A DNA stretch of 64,000 nucleotides from Thiosocius sp963736445. GTDB lineage: Bacteria > Pseudomonadota > Gammaproteobacteria > Chromatiales > Chromatiaceae. Location of the stretch: positions 62,001 to 126,000 of the forward strand of contig CAVTOY010000010.1 of NCBI GenBank assembly GCA_963736445.1, read 5' to 3'. The notes under the pieces were generated by a model that was not told the origin of the DNA, searched no databases, and saw only the letters and a program-made list of their open reading frames with translations. Shown piece after piece: positions 8,454 to 17,352 of this stretch. Position 1 is the stretch's first letter. Every line of letters starts with the position of its first letter. A program made the translations under genes and the position numbers.

Positions 8454-9599
8454 GTGAAAATTCCCGCAACACTGTTGCCGCTGGTCGCCGACGTCGGACG
8501 CCGCGAGATCCCCTCTCTGCTCAAACAGCTGCAAGTGGGACAGACGCTGCAAGCCCAGGTGCTCAGCCAGGTGCAGCCGGGGCTGCTGCGGCTGCAGATT
8601 GCGACGACGGAACTGCTCGCACGCAGCCAGCTGATGCTACCCCCCGGAAAACGCCTGCAGCTCGAGGTCATCAAAGGCCAGCCGCTACCCGAGCTGCGTA
8701 TCCTGCCGCAGGTCGCGGCACCGGACCGCCAGCAGCTGGCGGTGCGCTCGGCCCTGGCGCGCCAGCTGCCGACAGCCGAGGTACGCGCGGCACTGCGCAG
8801 CGCCATCGGCGAGGCGAGCCATCATGCAGTACCGCCCCGCCAACGCGAGGCGGCTGAGCTGTTTTCCACGATTCTGCGCAGCGCGGGTGTCAGGCTGGAA
8901 CAACTCAACCCGGCAACGTTGCAGCGCGCGATTCACCTGAGCGGACTGTTTCACGAGACCCGCCTCGCCAGCGGCATGCCGGCGGATGCGGCCGACAACA
9001 AGACGCAACAGTTACAGCTGCTGCAGCTGCTGATCCGCCTCAGCAGCGGCGGCAAAACCCAACAAAAAGGCATTGCCGAGCCACCGGTCAATAATGACCA
9101 GACCGGCAAGGCAAAGGCAGCCCTCGGCGACTCGCTGATCAACCGCTTGATGCGCCTGGTCGAGGGGTCACTGGCGCGCATCCAGCTGCAGCAGGCCGCC
9201 AGCCTGCCCAATGAGGAGGGCCAGCGCCAGGCGTGGCAGCTCGACCTGCCGATCCAGTTGCCAGACCAGACGCACGAGGCCAAGCTGCGCATCGAGCGCG
9301 AAGCGGCCGGCGGCGACCAGGGTGCGGCGGCCAGCTGGGCGGTCAATCTGGCCTTTCAATTCGACAGTATCGGCGGCCTGCAGTGCCGCATCGTGCTGGC
9401 CGGCGAGCGCGTGTCAACGACATTCTGGAGCGATAGGGCATCTACCCACGAACGCGTCGAACAGCGCCTGCCGGTTCTGCACGAGGCGTTCGAGGCGCAG
9501 GGTCTCGAGGTCGTGCATCTGGGCGGTGTATTAGGTGAGCCGACCGAACCGTTGATCACAGTGCCGGTACCGGACAGCCTGTTGGACGAGCGCGCCTGA
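8454..9599 (+). CDS. FliK-like flagellar hook-length control protein
   Basis: About 381 residues from GTG 8454 (the frame opens to GTG 8424; neither has a good ribosome site). The N-terminal two thirds is Gln-rich and variable. Residues about 290-370 (WAVNLAFQFDSIGGLQCRIV, then FEAQGLEVVHLGG) match the globular C-terminal domain of FliK, which senses completed hook length and switches the export gate. It is followed after one base by an FlhB-C-like gene. This pairing, like YlqG-YlqH of Bacillus, suggests a dedicated length-control/switch pair or a second copy beside a standard fliK elsewhere. The main flagellar cluster in this window ends at fliJ with no fliK after it. Confidence 0.7.
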   Translation: MKIPATLLPLVADVGRREIPSLLKQLQVGQTLQAQVLSQVQPGLLRLQIATTELLARSQLMLPPGKRLQLEVIKGQPLPELRILPQVAAPDRQQLAVRSALARQLPTAEVRAALRSAIGEASHHAVPPRQREAAELFSTILRSAGVRLEQLNPATLQRAIHLSGLFHETRLASGMPADAADNKTQQLQLLQLLIRLSSGGKTQQKGIAEPPVNNDQTGKAKAALGDSLINRLMRLVEGSLARIQLQQAASLPNEEGQRQAWQLDLPIQLPDQTHEAKLRIEREAAGGDQGAAASWAVNLAFQFDSIGGLQCRIVLAGERVSTTFWSDRASTHERVEQRLPVLHEAFEAQGLEVVHLGGVLGEPTEPLITVPVPDSLLDERA

Positions 9600-9600
9600 G

Positions 9601-9915
9601 ATGAAGCGGCCGAATCGCACCGTCAGTGGCCACACCGACATCGCCGTGGCACTGCGCTATGACGGCCACAACGCACCGCGGATCACGGCCAAGGGCGAAC
9701 AGCAACTCGCAGAACGGATCATCGAGGCCGCCGAGGAGGCCGGCGTTCCGCTCTACCCGGATCCGGAAATGGCAATGATCCTGTCGCAGGTCCCGCTCGG
9801 CGAGGAGATTCCGGACAACCTGTACAAGGCGATTGCAGAGGTGATCGCGTTCGTCTACATCCTGGCCGGCAAGGTGCCGGAGGGGTTCGTGCCGGATCCA
9901 CCCTCGCCTGACTGA
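9601..9915 (+). CDS. FlhB C-terminal-domain homologue (EscU/YscU/HrcU family switch protein)
   Basis: A 104-residue protein equal to the cytoplasmic domain of FlhB without its membrane part: IAVALRYDGHNAPRITAKG near residue 16, then AGVPLYPDPEMAMILSQVPL and YKAIAEVIAFVYIL. In FlhB the autocleavage motif NPTH comes just before the 'AVAL-YD' strand; here that place reads SGHTD, so self-cleavage is not expected. It probably binds the export gate or its substrates as a soluble partner. It starts one base after the FliK-like stop, so the two are co-transcribed and probably act together. An ABC transporter ATPase gene converges from the right. Confidence 0.8.
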   Translation: MKRPNRTVSGHTDIAVALRYDGHNAPRITAKGEQQLAERIIEAAEEAGVPLYPDPEMAMILSQVPLGEEIPDNLYKAIAEVIAFVYILAGKVPEGFVPDPPSPD

Positions 9916-9966
9916 TGTTTCACCGAAAATTTCACCAGCTCTCGGAATGCTGGCGAGATCTGCTGG

Positions 9967-10746
9967 TCAATGGGCGAGGATCTGGCTGAGGAACAGCTTG
10001 GTCCGATCCGATTGGGGATTGTCGAAGAAGTCATCGGGGCGATTCTGCTCGATAATCTCACCGCCGTCCATGAAGATCACACGGTTGGCCACCGTCTTGG
10101 CGAAACCCATCTCGTGGGTCACGCACAGCATGGTCATGCCGCTCTCGGCCAGCTCGATCATGGTATCAAGCACCTCTTTGATCATCTCCGGATCGAGCGC
10201 CGAGGTCGGCTCGTCGAACAGCATGATGCTCGGGTTCATGCAGAGACTGCGGGCGATCGCGACGCGCTGCTGTTGACCCCCGGACAGCTGGCCCGGGTAC
10301 TTGCCTGCCTGCTCCGGGATCTTCACCTTCTCGAGATACTGCATGGCGATCTCCTCCGCCTCCTTGCGCGGCATCTTGCGCACCCAGATCGGAGCCAGGC
10401 AGCAGTTCTCCTGCACCGTGAGGTGTGGAAACAGGTTGAAGTGTTGAAACACCATGCCCACTTCGCGGCGGATCTGGTCGATGTTCTTGATGTCGTCGGT
10501 GAGCTCGGTGCCGTCGACGAAGATCTGCCCGCGCTGGTGCTCCTCGAGGCGGTTGATGCACCGAATCATGGTCGATTTTCCTGAGCCGGACGGCCCGCAG
10601 ATCACGATCCGCTCGCCCTTTTTAACCTCTAGATTGATGTCCTTGAGCACATGGAACTGGCCGTACCATTTGTGCACGCCGCGCAACTCGATCGTCAACT
10701 CATCGGATACCACGGGACCAGGACCAGGGGTCGGCGACTCAGACAT
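9967..10746 (-). CDS. aapP: Amino-acid ABC transporter ATP-binding protein AapP
   Basis: A 259-residue ATPase with Walker A GPSGSGKST, Q-loop, signature LSGGQQQRVAIARSL, Walker B IMLFDEPTSALDPE and the switch His in CVTHEMGF. It matches the general L-amino-acid transporter subclass (AapP/YhdZ). It is the last gene of the aapJ-Q-M-P operon, 15 bases after aapM, and would power uptake through the AapQ/AapM channel at the inner membrane. The reading frame is intact, unlike aapJ and aapQ. Confidence 0.93.
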   Translation of the reverse strand: MSESPTPGPGPVVSDELTIELRGVHKWYGQFHVLKDINLEVKKGERIVICGPSGSGKSTMIRCINRLEEHQRGQIFVDGTELTDDIKNIDQIRREVGMVFQHFNLFPHLTVQENCCLAPIWVRKMPRKEAEEIAMQYLEKVKIPEQAGKYPGQLSGGQQQRVAIARSLCMNPSIMLFDEPTSALDPEMIKEVLDTMIELAESGMTMLCVTHEMGFAKTVANRVIFMDGGEIIEQNRPDDFFDNPQSDRTKLFLSQILAH

Positions 10747-10761
10747 GATGCGCTCCAGATT

Positions 10762-11865
10762 TCAACGCTTGTGACCGGTATGCAGCTTGCGCTCGAGCGC
10801 CATGCTGTAGCGCGACATACTGAAACAGAATACCCAGTAGACGAGGGCGGCAAAGGTCAGGCCTTCGATGGAGAATCCGAGCCACTTGGGATCGGCCAAC
10901 GCAGCCTCGATCATGGCCAGCATATCGAACAGGCCGATGATGAGGACCAGGGTAGTGTCCTTGAACAGGGCAATGAAGGTATTGACGATGCCGGGGATCA
11001 CAAGCTTCAGCGCCTGCGGCAGGATGATCAGACTCATGCTCTGCCAATAGCTTAGCCCCATTGCCTGCGCCGCCTCGTACTGTCCCTTGGGGATGGCCTG
11101 CAGACCACTGCGCACCACCTCGGCCATGTAGGCGGACTGAAACAGCGAGATGCCGATCATAGCCCGCAGGAGCTTGTCGAAGTTCGTCCCCTCGGGCAGG
11201 AACAGGGGCAGCATCACCGATGACATGAACAGTACGGTGATCAACGGCACGCCGCGCCAGAACTCGATAAACACAACGCAGACCGATTTGACGATCGGCA
11301 TACTGGAACGTCGCCCCAATGCCAGCAGGACGCCCAGCGGGAAAGACGCCGCCATACCCACGGAGGCCAGGATCAGCGTGAGGGTCAGACCGCCCCAGCG
11401 GCTGGTCTCGACGTGCTCCAGACCGAGTACGCCGCCCGAGAACAGGTAGAACGCGATCACCGGATAACCGAACAGCACGAAAAACCCGAGCCACAGCTTC
11501 CAGGGAAACTGCTTGATGAACAGTGGGATCATCAGAACGACCAGGAGTATGGCCGCCAGATTGATGCGCCAGTATTGGGCCTCCGGATACAGGCCGTACA
11601 TGAACTGATTGAGGCGAACACTTACGAAGACCCAACAGGCACCGCCCTTTTCCAGATCGCAGGGCTCGCGCGAATCGCCAACCCAATGCGCCTTGATCAG
11701 CGCCCACTCGACCAGCGGCGGCAGCGTGAGATACAACACGTAGGCCGAGGCAAGGGTGAGTACCGTATTCCCCCACGACGAGAACAGGTTGGTGCGCAAC
11801 CAGCCGATCACCCCAACACTGGTGATCGGTGGCGGCATATCCGGGTGCGGCATGTGCGTAGTCAT
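10762..11865 (-). CDS. aapM: Amino-acid ABC transporter permease AapM
   Basis: A 367-residue permease. After an N-terminal segment, TM1 near 35-52 and a periplasmic loop with two Cys (EPCDLEKGGACWV, typical of AapM/YhdY), the C-terminal half holds the BPD_transp_1 domain with the EAA-type loop (YEAAQAMGLSYWQSMSLIILPQAL) that contacts the ATPase; FIEFWRGVPLITVLFM is the usual start of the domain. It pairs with AapQ to form the channel. It begins 4 bases after the aapQ stop. Confidence 0.92.
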   Translation of the reverse strand: MTTHMPHPDMPPPITSVGVIGWLRTNLFSSWGNTVLTLASAYVLYLTLPPLVEWALIKAHWVGDSREPCDLEKGGACWVFVSVRLNQFMYGLYPEAQYWRINLAAILLVVLMIPLFIKQFPWKLWLGFFVLFGYPVIAFYLFSGGVLGLEHVETSRWGGLTLTLILASVGMAASFPLGVLLALGRRSSMPIVKSVCVVFIEFWRGVPLITVLFMSSVMLPLFLPEGTNFDKLLRAMIGISLFQSAYMAEVVRSGLQAIPKGQYEAAQAMGLSYWQSMSLIILPQALKLVIPGIVNTFIALFKDTTLVLIIGLFDMLAMIEAALADPKWLGFSIEGLTFAALVYWVFCFSMSRYSMALERKLHTGHKR

Positions 11866-11869
11866 CAGG

Positions 11870-13088
11870 CTACCTTTCGACCAACTGTTTGCGCTTGTTG
11901 TACCAGTTCATGAACATCGAGATAAGCAGACTGATCGGCAGATAAACACCCATGGTCATTGCAATGACCTCGACCGCCTGTCCTGTCTGGTTGAGAGTCG
12001 TGCCCGCAAACACGCTGACCAAATCCGGGTAGCCGATGGCGGTGGCCAGCGAGGAGTTCTTGGTCAGGTTAAGGTACTGGCTGGTCAACTGCGGGATGAT
12101 CACCCGCATGGCCTGCGGAATGATGACCAGTTTAAGCGTAACCTGCGGGCGCAGGCCGAGTGCGTAGGCCGCCTCAGTCTGCCCATGGGTGACCGACAGA
12201 ATGCCCGATCGCACCGCTTCGGCGATGAAGGCGCCGGTATAAATACTTAGCGCCAGCACCAGCGCAGCGAGCTCCGGGATCATCTCCAGGCCACCCTTGA
12301 AGTTGAAGCCCTTGAGCTCCGGGTAATCGAAATGCATCGGCATGCCGCTAATCAAAAAGACCAGCAGCGGCAGGCCAAGGATCAGGCGGTCCCAACCGAG
12401 CAGTCGGGAAGGGTTGACCGGTGGCTTCCTGGCGCCTGTGCGCCCAGCGCGCCATGAACGCGACGCCGACAATCGCGGTAAGCAGCGCCAGCCACACCAG
12501 GCCGAAACCGTCTTCCGTCACCGGCCGGGCAAGAACAGGCCCCGGTTGTTCAGGAACACCGCATCGCCCACATTGATGCTCTGGCGCGGCAGCGGCAACG
12601 GCTGCAGTACCGCGAAGTACCAGAACATGATCTGCAGCAGCAACGGGATATTGCGGAATGTCTCGATGTAGACCGTCGCCAGGCGCGCGACCAGCCAGTT
12701 CCTCGACAGGCGCGCAACGCCCGACGAAGAAACCGATGAAGGTCGCAAAGAATATACCCAGGCCGGCGACCAGCAGGGTGTTCAACAGGCCGACGAAAAA
12801 TGTGCGGCCGTAAGTGTAGGTCTCGTCGTAGGGGATCAGGCTCTGCAGGATGCCGAACCCGGCCTCGTTTGACAGAAAACCAAAGCCGGTCGTGATGCCA
12901 CGCTGCTCCATGTTCTGCAGCGTATTGTTCAGCAGATAATAGCCGAACGCGCCGATGGCAACCACTAGCAGGGCCTGAAAGACCGCCGCGCGAAAGGCCG
13001 GGAGCCGCCAGAGCGCCACCTTGGTCGCAACGGCCTGGGTCCTCGGCTTATCCGTTGCCACCGCTGCCCCCGTGTCCCGCGTAGACAA
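11870..13088 (-). CDS. aapQ: Amino-acid ABC transporter permease AapQ, interrupted by about three indels
   Basis: The gene is readable only across frames. Residues 1-120 (FGFLSNEAGFGILQSLI, TYGRTFFVGLLNTLLVAGLG) are in one frame. Near 12725 the frame changes to give LARLATVYIETFRNIPLLLQ, near 12530 it changes back, and near 12420 it enters the last segment (GLRPQVTLKLVIIPQAMRVI) that runs to the stop at 11870. All pieces are well-conserved AapQ/YhdX permease sequence with no internal decay, so single-base sequence errors are likelier than a pseudogene. The start is uncertain (TTG 13088 or a nearby codon). A strong hairpin separates it from aapJ. Confidence 0.82.
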
Positions 13089-13096
13089 ACTGAGGG

Positions 13097-13120
13097 CCCC
13101 GGGGCGATACCACCCCGGGG
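13097..13120 (-). promoter_or_regulatory. Intercistronic GC hairpin between aapJ and aapQ
   Basis: CCCCGGGG occurs twice (13097-13104 and 13113-13120) around an 8-base spacer and can form a strong stem in the minus-strand mRNA. No T run follows, so it is not a classical terminator. In many ABC operons a hairpin after the binding-protein gene protects its mRNA and lowers expression of the membrane genes; that role is inferred here. Confidence 0.6.
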
Positions 13121-13145
13121 CGGCTGCGGCTTGGGTCAGTCGAGA

Positions 13146-14161
13146 TCAACGAACCGGCGGCGCGTACTGGATGCCGCCTTTGCTCCACAGCGCATTCAGG
13201 CCGCGTGAGATGCCCAGCGGGCTGCCCTCGCCGACGTTGCGCTCGAAGACCTCGCCGTAGTTGCCGACATGCTTGATGATGTTGTAGCCCCAGTCATCGG
13301 GGAGACCCATCCATTCGCCCTTCACGCCCTCGACACCCAGCAGGCGGCGTACATTCGGGTCCGTCGACTTGGCCTTCATGTCGTCGACATTCGCCGAGGT
13401 GACGCCGAGCTCTTCGCCGTTGACCATCGCAAACAGCATCCACTTGACGATGTTGAACCATTCGTCGTCGCCCTGACGAACGACCGGCCCGAGTGGCTCT
13501 TTGGAGATCACCTCGGGCAGCACCATCGCACTCTGGGGTCTTTCAGCTTGATCCGCAGCGCATACAGCTGCGACTGGTCTGAGGTCAGCGCATCACAACG
13601 ACCCGCCTCGAAGGCCTTGACCGTCTGGTCCGAGGTATCGAAGGTGATCGGCGTATAGCTCATCTTGTTGGCGCGGAAGTAGTCTGCCAGGTTCAGTTCG
13701 GTCGTCGTGCCGGCCTGGATACAGAACGAGGCACCGTCCATCTCCGTCGCACTCTTCACGCCGAGGTTCTTGGTGACCAGAAAACCCTGTCCGTCGTAAT
13801 AGTTGACGCCGGTGAAGTTGAGGCCCAGCGAGGTGTCGCGGGTGTAGGTCCAGGTCGTGTTGCGCGGCAGCATGTCGATCTCGCCCGACTGCAGCGCGGT
13901 GAAACGTTCCTTGGCCGTCAGCGGACTGTACTTGACCTTGCCGGCATCACCGAAGATCGCTGCGGCGACGCCACGGCACATATCGACATCGATGCCGGTG
14001 AACTGGCCTTTTTCGTCAGCCGCCGAGAAACCCGGCAGGCCGGTACTGACACCGCACTGCACAAAGCCTTTGCTCTTGACGGCGTCTAGCGTGGCCCCGG
14101 CCGTCGCCGCGCCGGAAAACACGAGAGTCGCGCCCAGCGCGACGAGGAACTTGGATTTCAT
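13146..14161 (-). CDS. aapJ: Periplasmic amino-acid-binding protein AapJ, one frameshift
   Basis: The general L-amino-acid-binding protein that delivers substrate to AapQM. The signal peptide is MKSKFLVALGATLVFSGAAT. The mature domain is SBP_bac_3: VQCGVSTGLPGFSAADEKG, FTGIDVDMCRGVAAAIFGD, DMLPRNTTWTYTRD. The first frame runs to about 13535 (IKLKDP) and the second resumes at MVLPEVISKEPLGP and continues to the stop at 13146. Adding one base after KDP restores a normal family sequence, so this is probably a sequencing error. GGAGGAG lies 11 bases before the ATG. Total length is about 339 residues, as expected for the family. Confidence 0.9.
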
Positions 14162-14400
14162 TTAGTGGATCTCCTCCGCGTTCTTGCGAATTCTTATCTG
14201 TCAGCAATCAACATCTGTGCCAAATAGGCCGATGCGCACAACGGCTTTACGACCGCAGCGGAGGGAGTGTGTCTGCCTGGGCTGCGAGCGTCAAGGCGCA
14301 GCCACGCGAAGCTAAGGTGTCGGAGGGCTCGCACCAAACCGGTGAGCAGGGCGCAGGCATGTCTCAAAGCTGTGCAGAATTGTCGCCCAAGCGTCCCGAA

Positions 14401-16449
14401 TCAATCCGTGGGATGCGTTGCTTCCGCGATCAGTTCACGCAGGCGCTGCTCATCCAGTACCGGGACGCCCAAGCGACTCCGCCTTGCTGAGTTTGGAGCC
14501 GGCCTCCTCACCCGCCACGAGGTAATCGGTTTTCTTCGAGACACTGCCGGTGACCTTGGCGCCTAGGGCTTGCAGTCGCTCCTTCACCTGGGTGCGCGGC
14601 TCCGACAGCGTGCCGGTGAGAACGAAGGTCTTGCCGGACAGCGGCAACTGGCCGGCCGCCGCGAGCGGTTCTGTCTCCGGCCACGCGACACCGGCGTCGC
14701 GCAGCTTGGCGATCACTTCCCGGTTGTGCGGCTGGCGGAAAAAGGTGTGGACGTGGCGAGCGACGATCGGACCGACGTCCGGCGTCTCCTGCAGCGCCTC
14801 TTCGCTCGCCGCAGCGATCGCGTCGAGGCCGCCGAACTGGCGCGCTAGCGCCTGTGCCGTAGCCTCGCCCACTTCGCGGATGCCCAGCGCAAAGAGGAAA
14901 CGGGCCAGCGTGGTCCTGCGTGCATCGTCCAGCGCAGCGACCAGGTTGTGTGCCGATTTCTGCGCCCATGCGCTCCAGACCAGCGAGTGCGTCTACCGAC
15001 AGGCCGAACAGGTCGGCCGGGTCACTGATCAGTCCCTGATCGATCAGCTGGTCGATGAGCTTGTCGCCCAGCCCGTCGATATCCATCGCGCGGCGCGAGG
15101 CGAAATGCTTGACCGCCTCCTTGCGCTGCGCGGCGCAATACAGGCCGCCGGAGCAGCGCGCCACCGCCTCGCCCTCGATGCGTTCGATCGTCCGAGCCAC
15201 AGACCGGACAGTGCGCGGGCATTACCACCGGCGTGGCGTCCGCGGGACGGCGCTCCGGCAGCACCCGGACGACCTCCGGGATCACATCACCGGCGCGCCG
15301 CACGTAGACCGTGTCGCCCACCCGGACATCCTTGCGTTGCACCTCATCCATGTTGTGCAGCGTGGCATTGCTGACCGTGACACCACCGACGAACACCGGC
15401 TTCAGGCGCGCCACCGGGGTGATGGCGCCGGTGCGGCCGACCTGGAACTCGACGGCCTCGACGTCGGTCAGCTCCTCCTGCGCCGGAAACTTCTGCGCAA
15501 TCGCCCAGCGCGGTGCCCGCGAGACGAAACCCAGCGCCTGCTGATCGGCGATGCCGTTCGACCTTGAACACCACCCCGTCGATGTCGTACGGCAGCGTAT
15601 CGCGGCGCGCGCCGATCGTCGGCGAAATAGTCGAGCGCAGCCATCGAGGCCGCTGACCACCTGCAACTCGGGCGAGATCGGCAGCCCCCAGTCTCGGAGC
15701 AGCGCCATATTGTCACTGTGGGTGGCGCTCATCGGGTGACCTTCGACCTCGCCCAGGCCGTAGCAGAACATCGCCAGCGGGCGCGTCGCAGTGACCTTCG
15801 GGTCCAGCTGGCGCAGGCTGCCGGCGGCCGCGTTGCGCGGATTGGCAAAGGTCTTGTCGCCCTGCTCACGCTGGCGTCGATTGAGCGCCTCGAAGCCCTG
15901 CCTCGGCATGAAGATCTCGCCGCGCACCTCCAGCAGCGGCGGCCAGCCACCACCGCGCAGATCGCAGCGGTATCGCAGCGATGGTGCGCACATTCTGGGT
16001 GACATCCTCGCCCCGGCGTGCCGTCACCGCGCGTCGCGGCCTGCACCAGACTGCCGTCCTCGTAGCGCAGGCTGATCGCCAGGCCGTCGAGCTTCGGGCT
16101 CGGCTGCGTAGCTCATCTCGCCGTCGCGCTCGAGACGCTCGCGCACCCGCCGATCGAACTCCGCCATCGCCTCGGCGGACAGCGCATTTTCCAGCGACAG
16201 CATCGGGCACGCGATGCTACGACCTCGTCGAAGGCCGCCAGGGGTGCGCCGCCGACCCGCTGGGTCGGTGAGTCCGGCGTGACCAGTTCTGGATACGCGG
16301 CCTCGAGTGCCTGCAGCTCGCGGAACAGGCGGTCGTATTCACTGTCGGGATCTGGGGATCATCCAGCACGTAGTACTGGTAGTTGTGCTGCGCTATCTGC
16401 TCACGCAGCTGTCTGCGCCTCGCGCGCGGATCGCCTGATCAAGGCTCAA
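14401..16449 (-). CDS. ligA: NAD-dependent DNA ligase LigA, broken by many single-base indels
   Basis: The essential ligase that seals nicks using NAD+. Its sequence is recognisable across all three frames: HNYQYYVLDDPQIP (Ia domain) near 16400, the catalytic KLDGLAISLRYEDGS near 16090, EIFMPRQGFEALN, FANPRNAAAGSLRQLDP, ALGFVSRAPRWAIAQKFPAQ, the zinc-finger Cys cluster (HCPVCGS..., LYCAAQRKEAVKHF), helix-hairpin-helix repeats and the BRCT domain (SGKTFVLTGTLSEPRTQVKE). The last frame shift near 14475 leads to VPVLDEQRLRELIAEA and a TGA at 14401-14403. The implied length of about 683 residues is normal. I count at least ten indels, far too many for an essential gene, so they are read as sequence errors. 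The start near 16449 (TTG) is a guess. Confidence 0.88.
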
Positions 16450-17293
16450 TAGCGCGCTCCGCGCCAGCCTGATCTTGCGCCGATGCTCGATGATGGATTC
16501 GCGCGTGTGCTCCTGCATCTGCCGTGTCAGTTTGTTGCGGCGCTCATCCTGCACCTCGGCATGCAACAGACCAGCCAGCCGATGCGGCCGTCTGCAGCAG
16601 CTGATCATAGATCTGCAGCCGTCGCGCACACCGGGTAGCTGGGTGAACAGCGACAGGCCGGGTGTCGTGAAACGCGCCATGTTGTCAGACCGGGAAACTG
16701 CCCGGCTCGACGCTGCTCGCCATACTGAACATCACGCGCCCACTGGCCGGTTCGTGGAAGTGGTAGATCGACATATCGCCAAATACCAGACCGGCGACGC
16801 TGCAGGCCTTCTCGATCGCCGCTCCCGAAAAGCCACCCTCAGGCGCCGCCAGGTTCACCACGACGATCAAACGCTCTATTTCGTCATGGAGTGCCGGATC
16901 CGTCGCCAGGTAGTCGCCGTCTCCATGGGCATCGAAGCGCAGATCCAACGCGGCCTGCGAGTCCTTATCGGGCTTCTCGGCCACCCATTCGCCGGGCGCC
17001 GGTGGCTCAGGGTCGGGCAACGCGCCGGTTCGCCCGGGCTCCGGATCGAGCGCCACCGACTCCGGCAAAGCACCCTGGTCGTCAGCCGACGGGATAACAT
17101 CCAGATGCGGCTCTGCGCGCGCTGCCGCTCTGTCCACCGGGACCGACTGCGCATCCATCGACATCGCCTTTGCAGCGCGTTTCGGCGCCCGCGGACGCGG
17201 CATCGCCCGTTTGTATCTGTCCCACAGGTAGATTCCCGCGACCAACAGGATCCCTAGCAGGACCAGAATCAGTCTAACTACGTCAGGGTCCAT
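16450..17293 (-). CDS. zipA: Cell-division protein ZipA, frameshifted in its C-terminal domain
   Basis: ZipA anchors the FtsZ ring to the membrane. The start is secure: MDPDVVRLILVLLGILLVAG is the N-terminal membrane anchor, followed by a basic stretch and an acidic, Pro-rich linker. The FtsZ-binding domain begins near residue 135 (LDLRFDAHGDGDYLATD) and reads to MFSMASSVEPGSFPV, where the frame breaks near 16688. It resumes as MARFTTPGLSLFTQLPG and, after two more indels near 16640 and 16590, as LAGLLHAEVQDERRNKLTRQ and HTRESIIEHRRK. These match the usual ZipA C-terminus (the 'F-TPG-SLF--LP' segment). The exact stop cannot be fixed. It lies between smc and ligA, the usual gammaproteobacterial order. 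Confidence 0.85.
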
Positions 17294-17352
17294 TGCAGCT
17301 CGCCGTTGCCCATCCCGTTATGCCTCGATCGGCCGGTAAGTCGATCGTTCAA

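Noticed and set aside
9916..9966. TTTCACC repeats in the gap between the FlhB-like gene and aapP as another element B end
   Set aside because: Only 7-8 consecutive bases match and the CTAG border and TGCATAT core are absent.
14207..14223. TTGGCACAGATGTTGAT on the minus strand before aapJ as a sigma-54 promoter
   Set aside because: The -24 half is good, but the invariant GC of the -12 box reads GA at the required spacing.
14450..16680. ligA as a pseudogene
   Set aside because: Conservation persists across every frame change up to the normal stop and the gene is essential; sequence error explains the breaks better.
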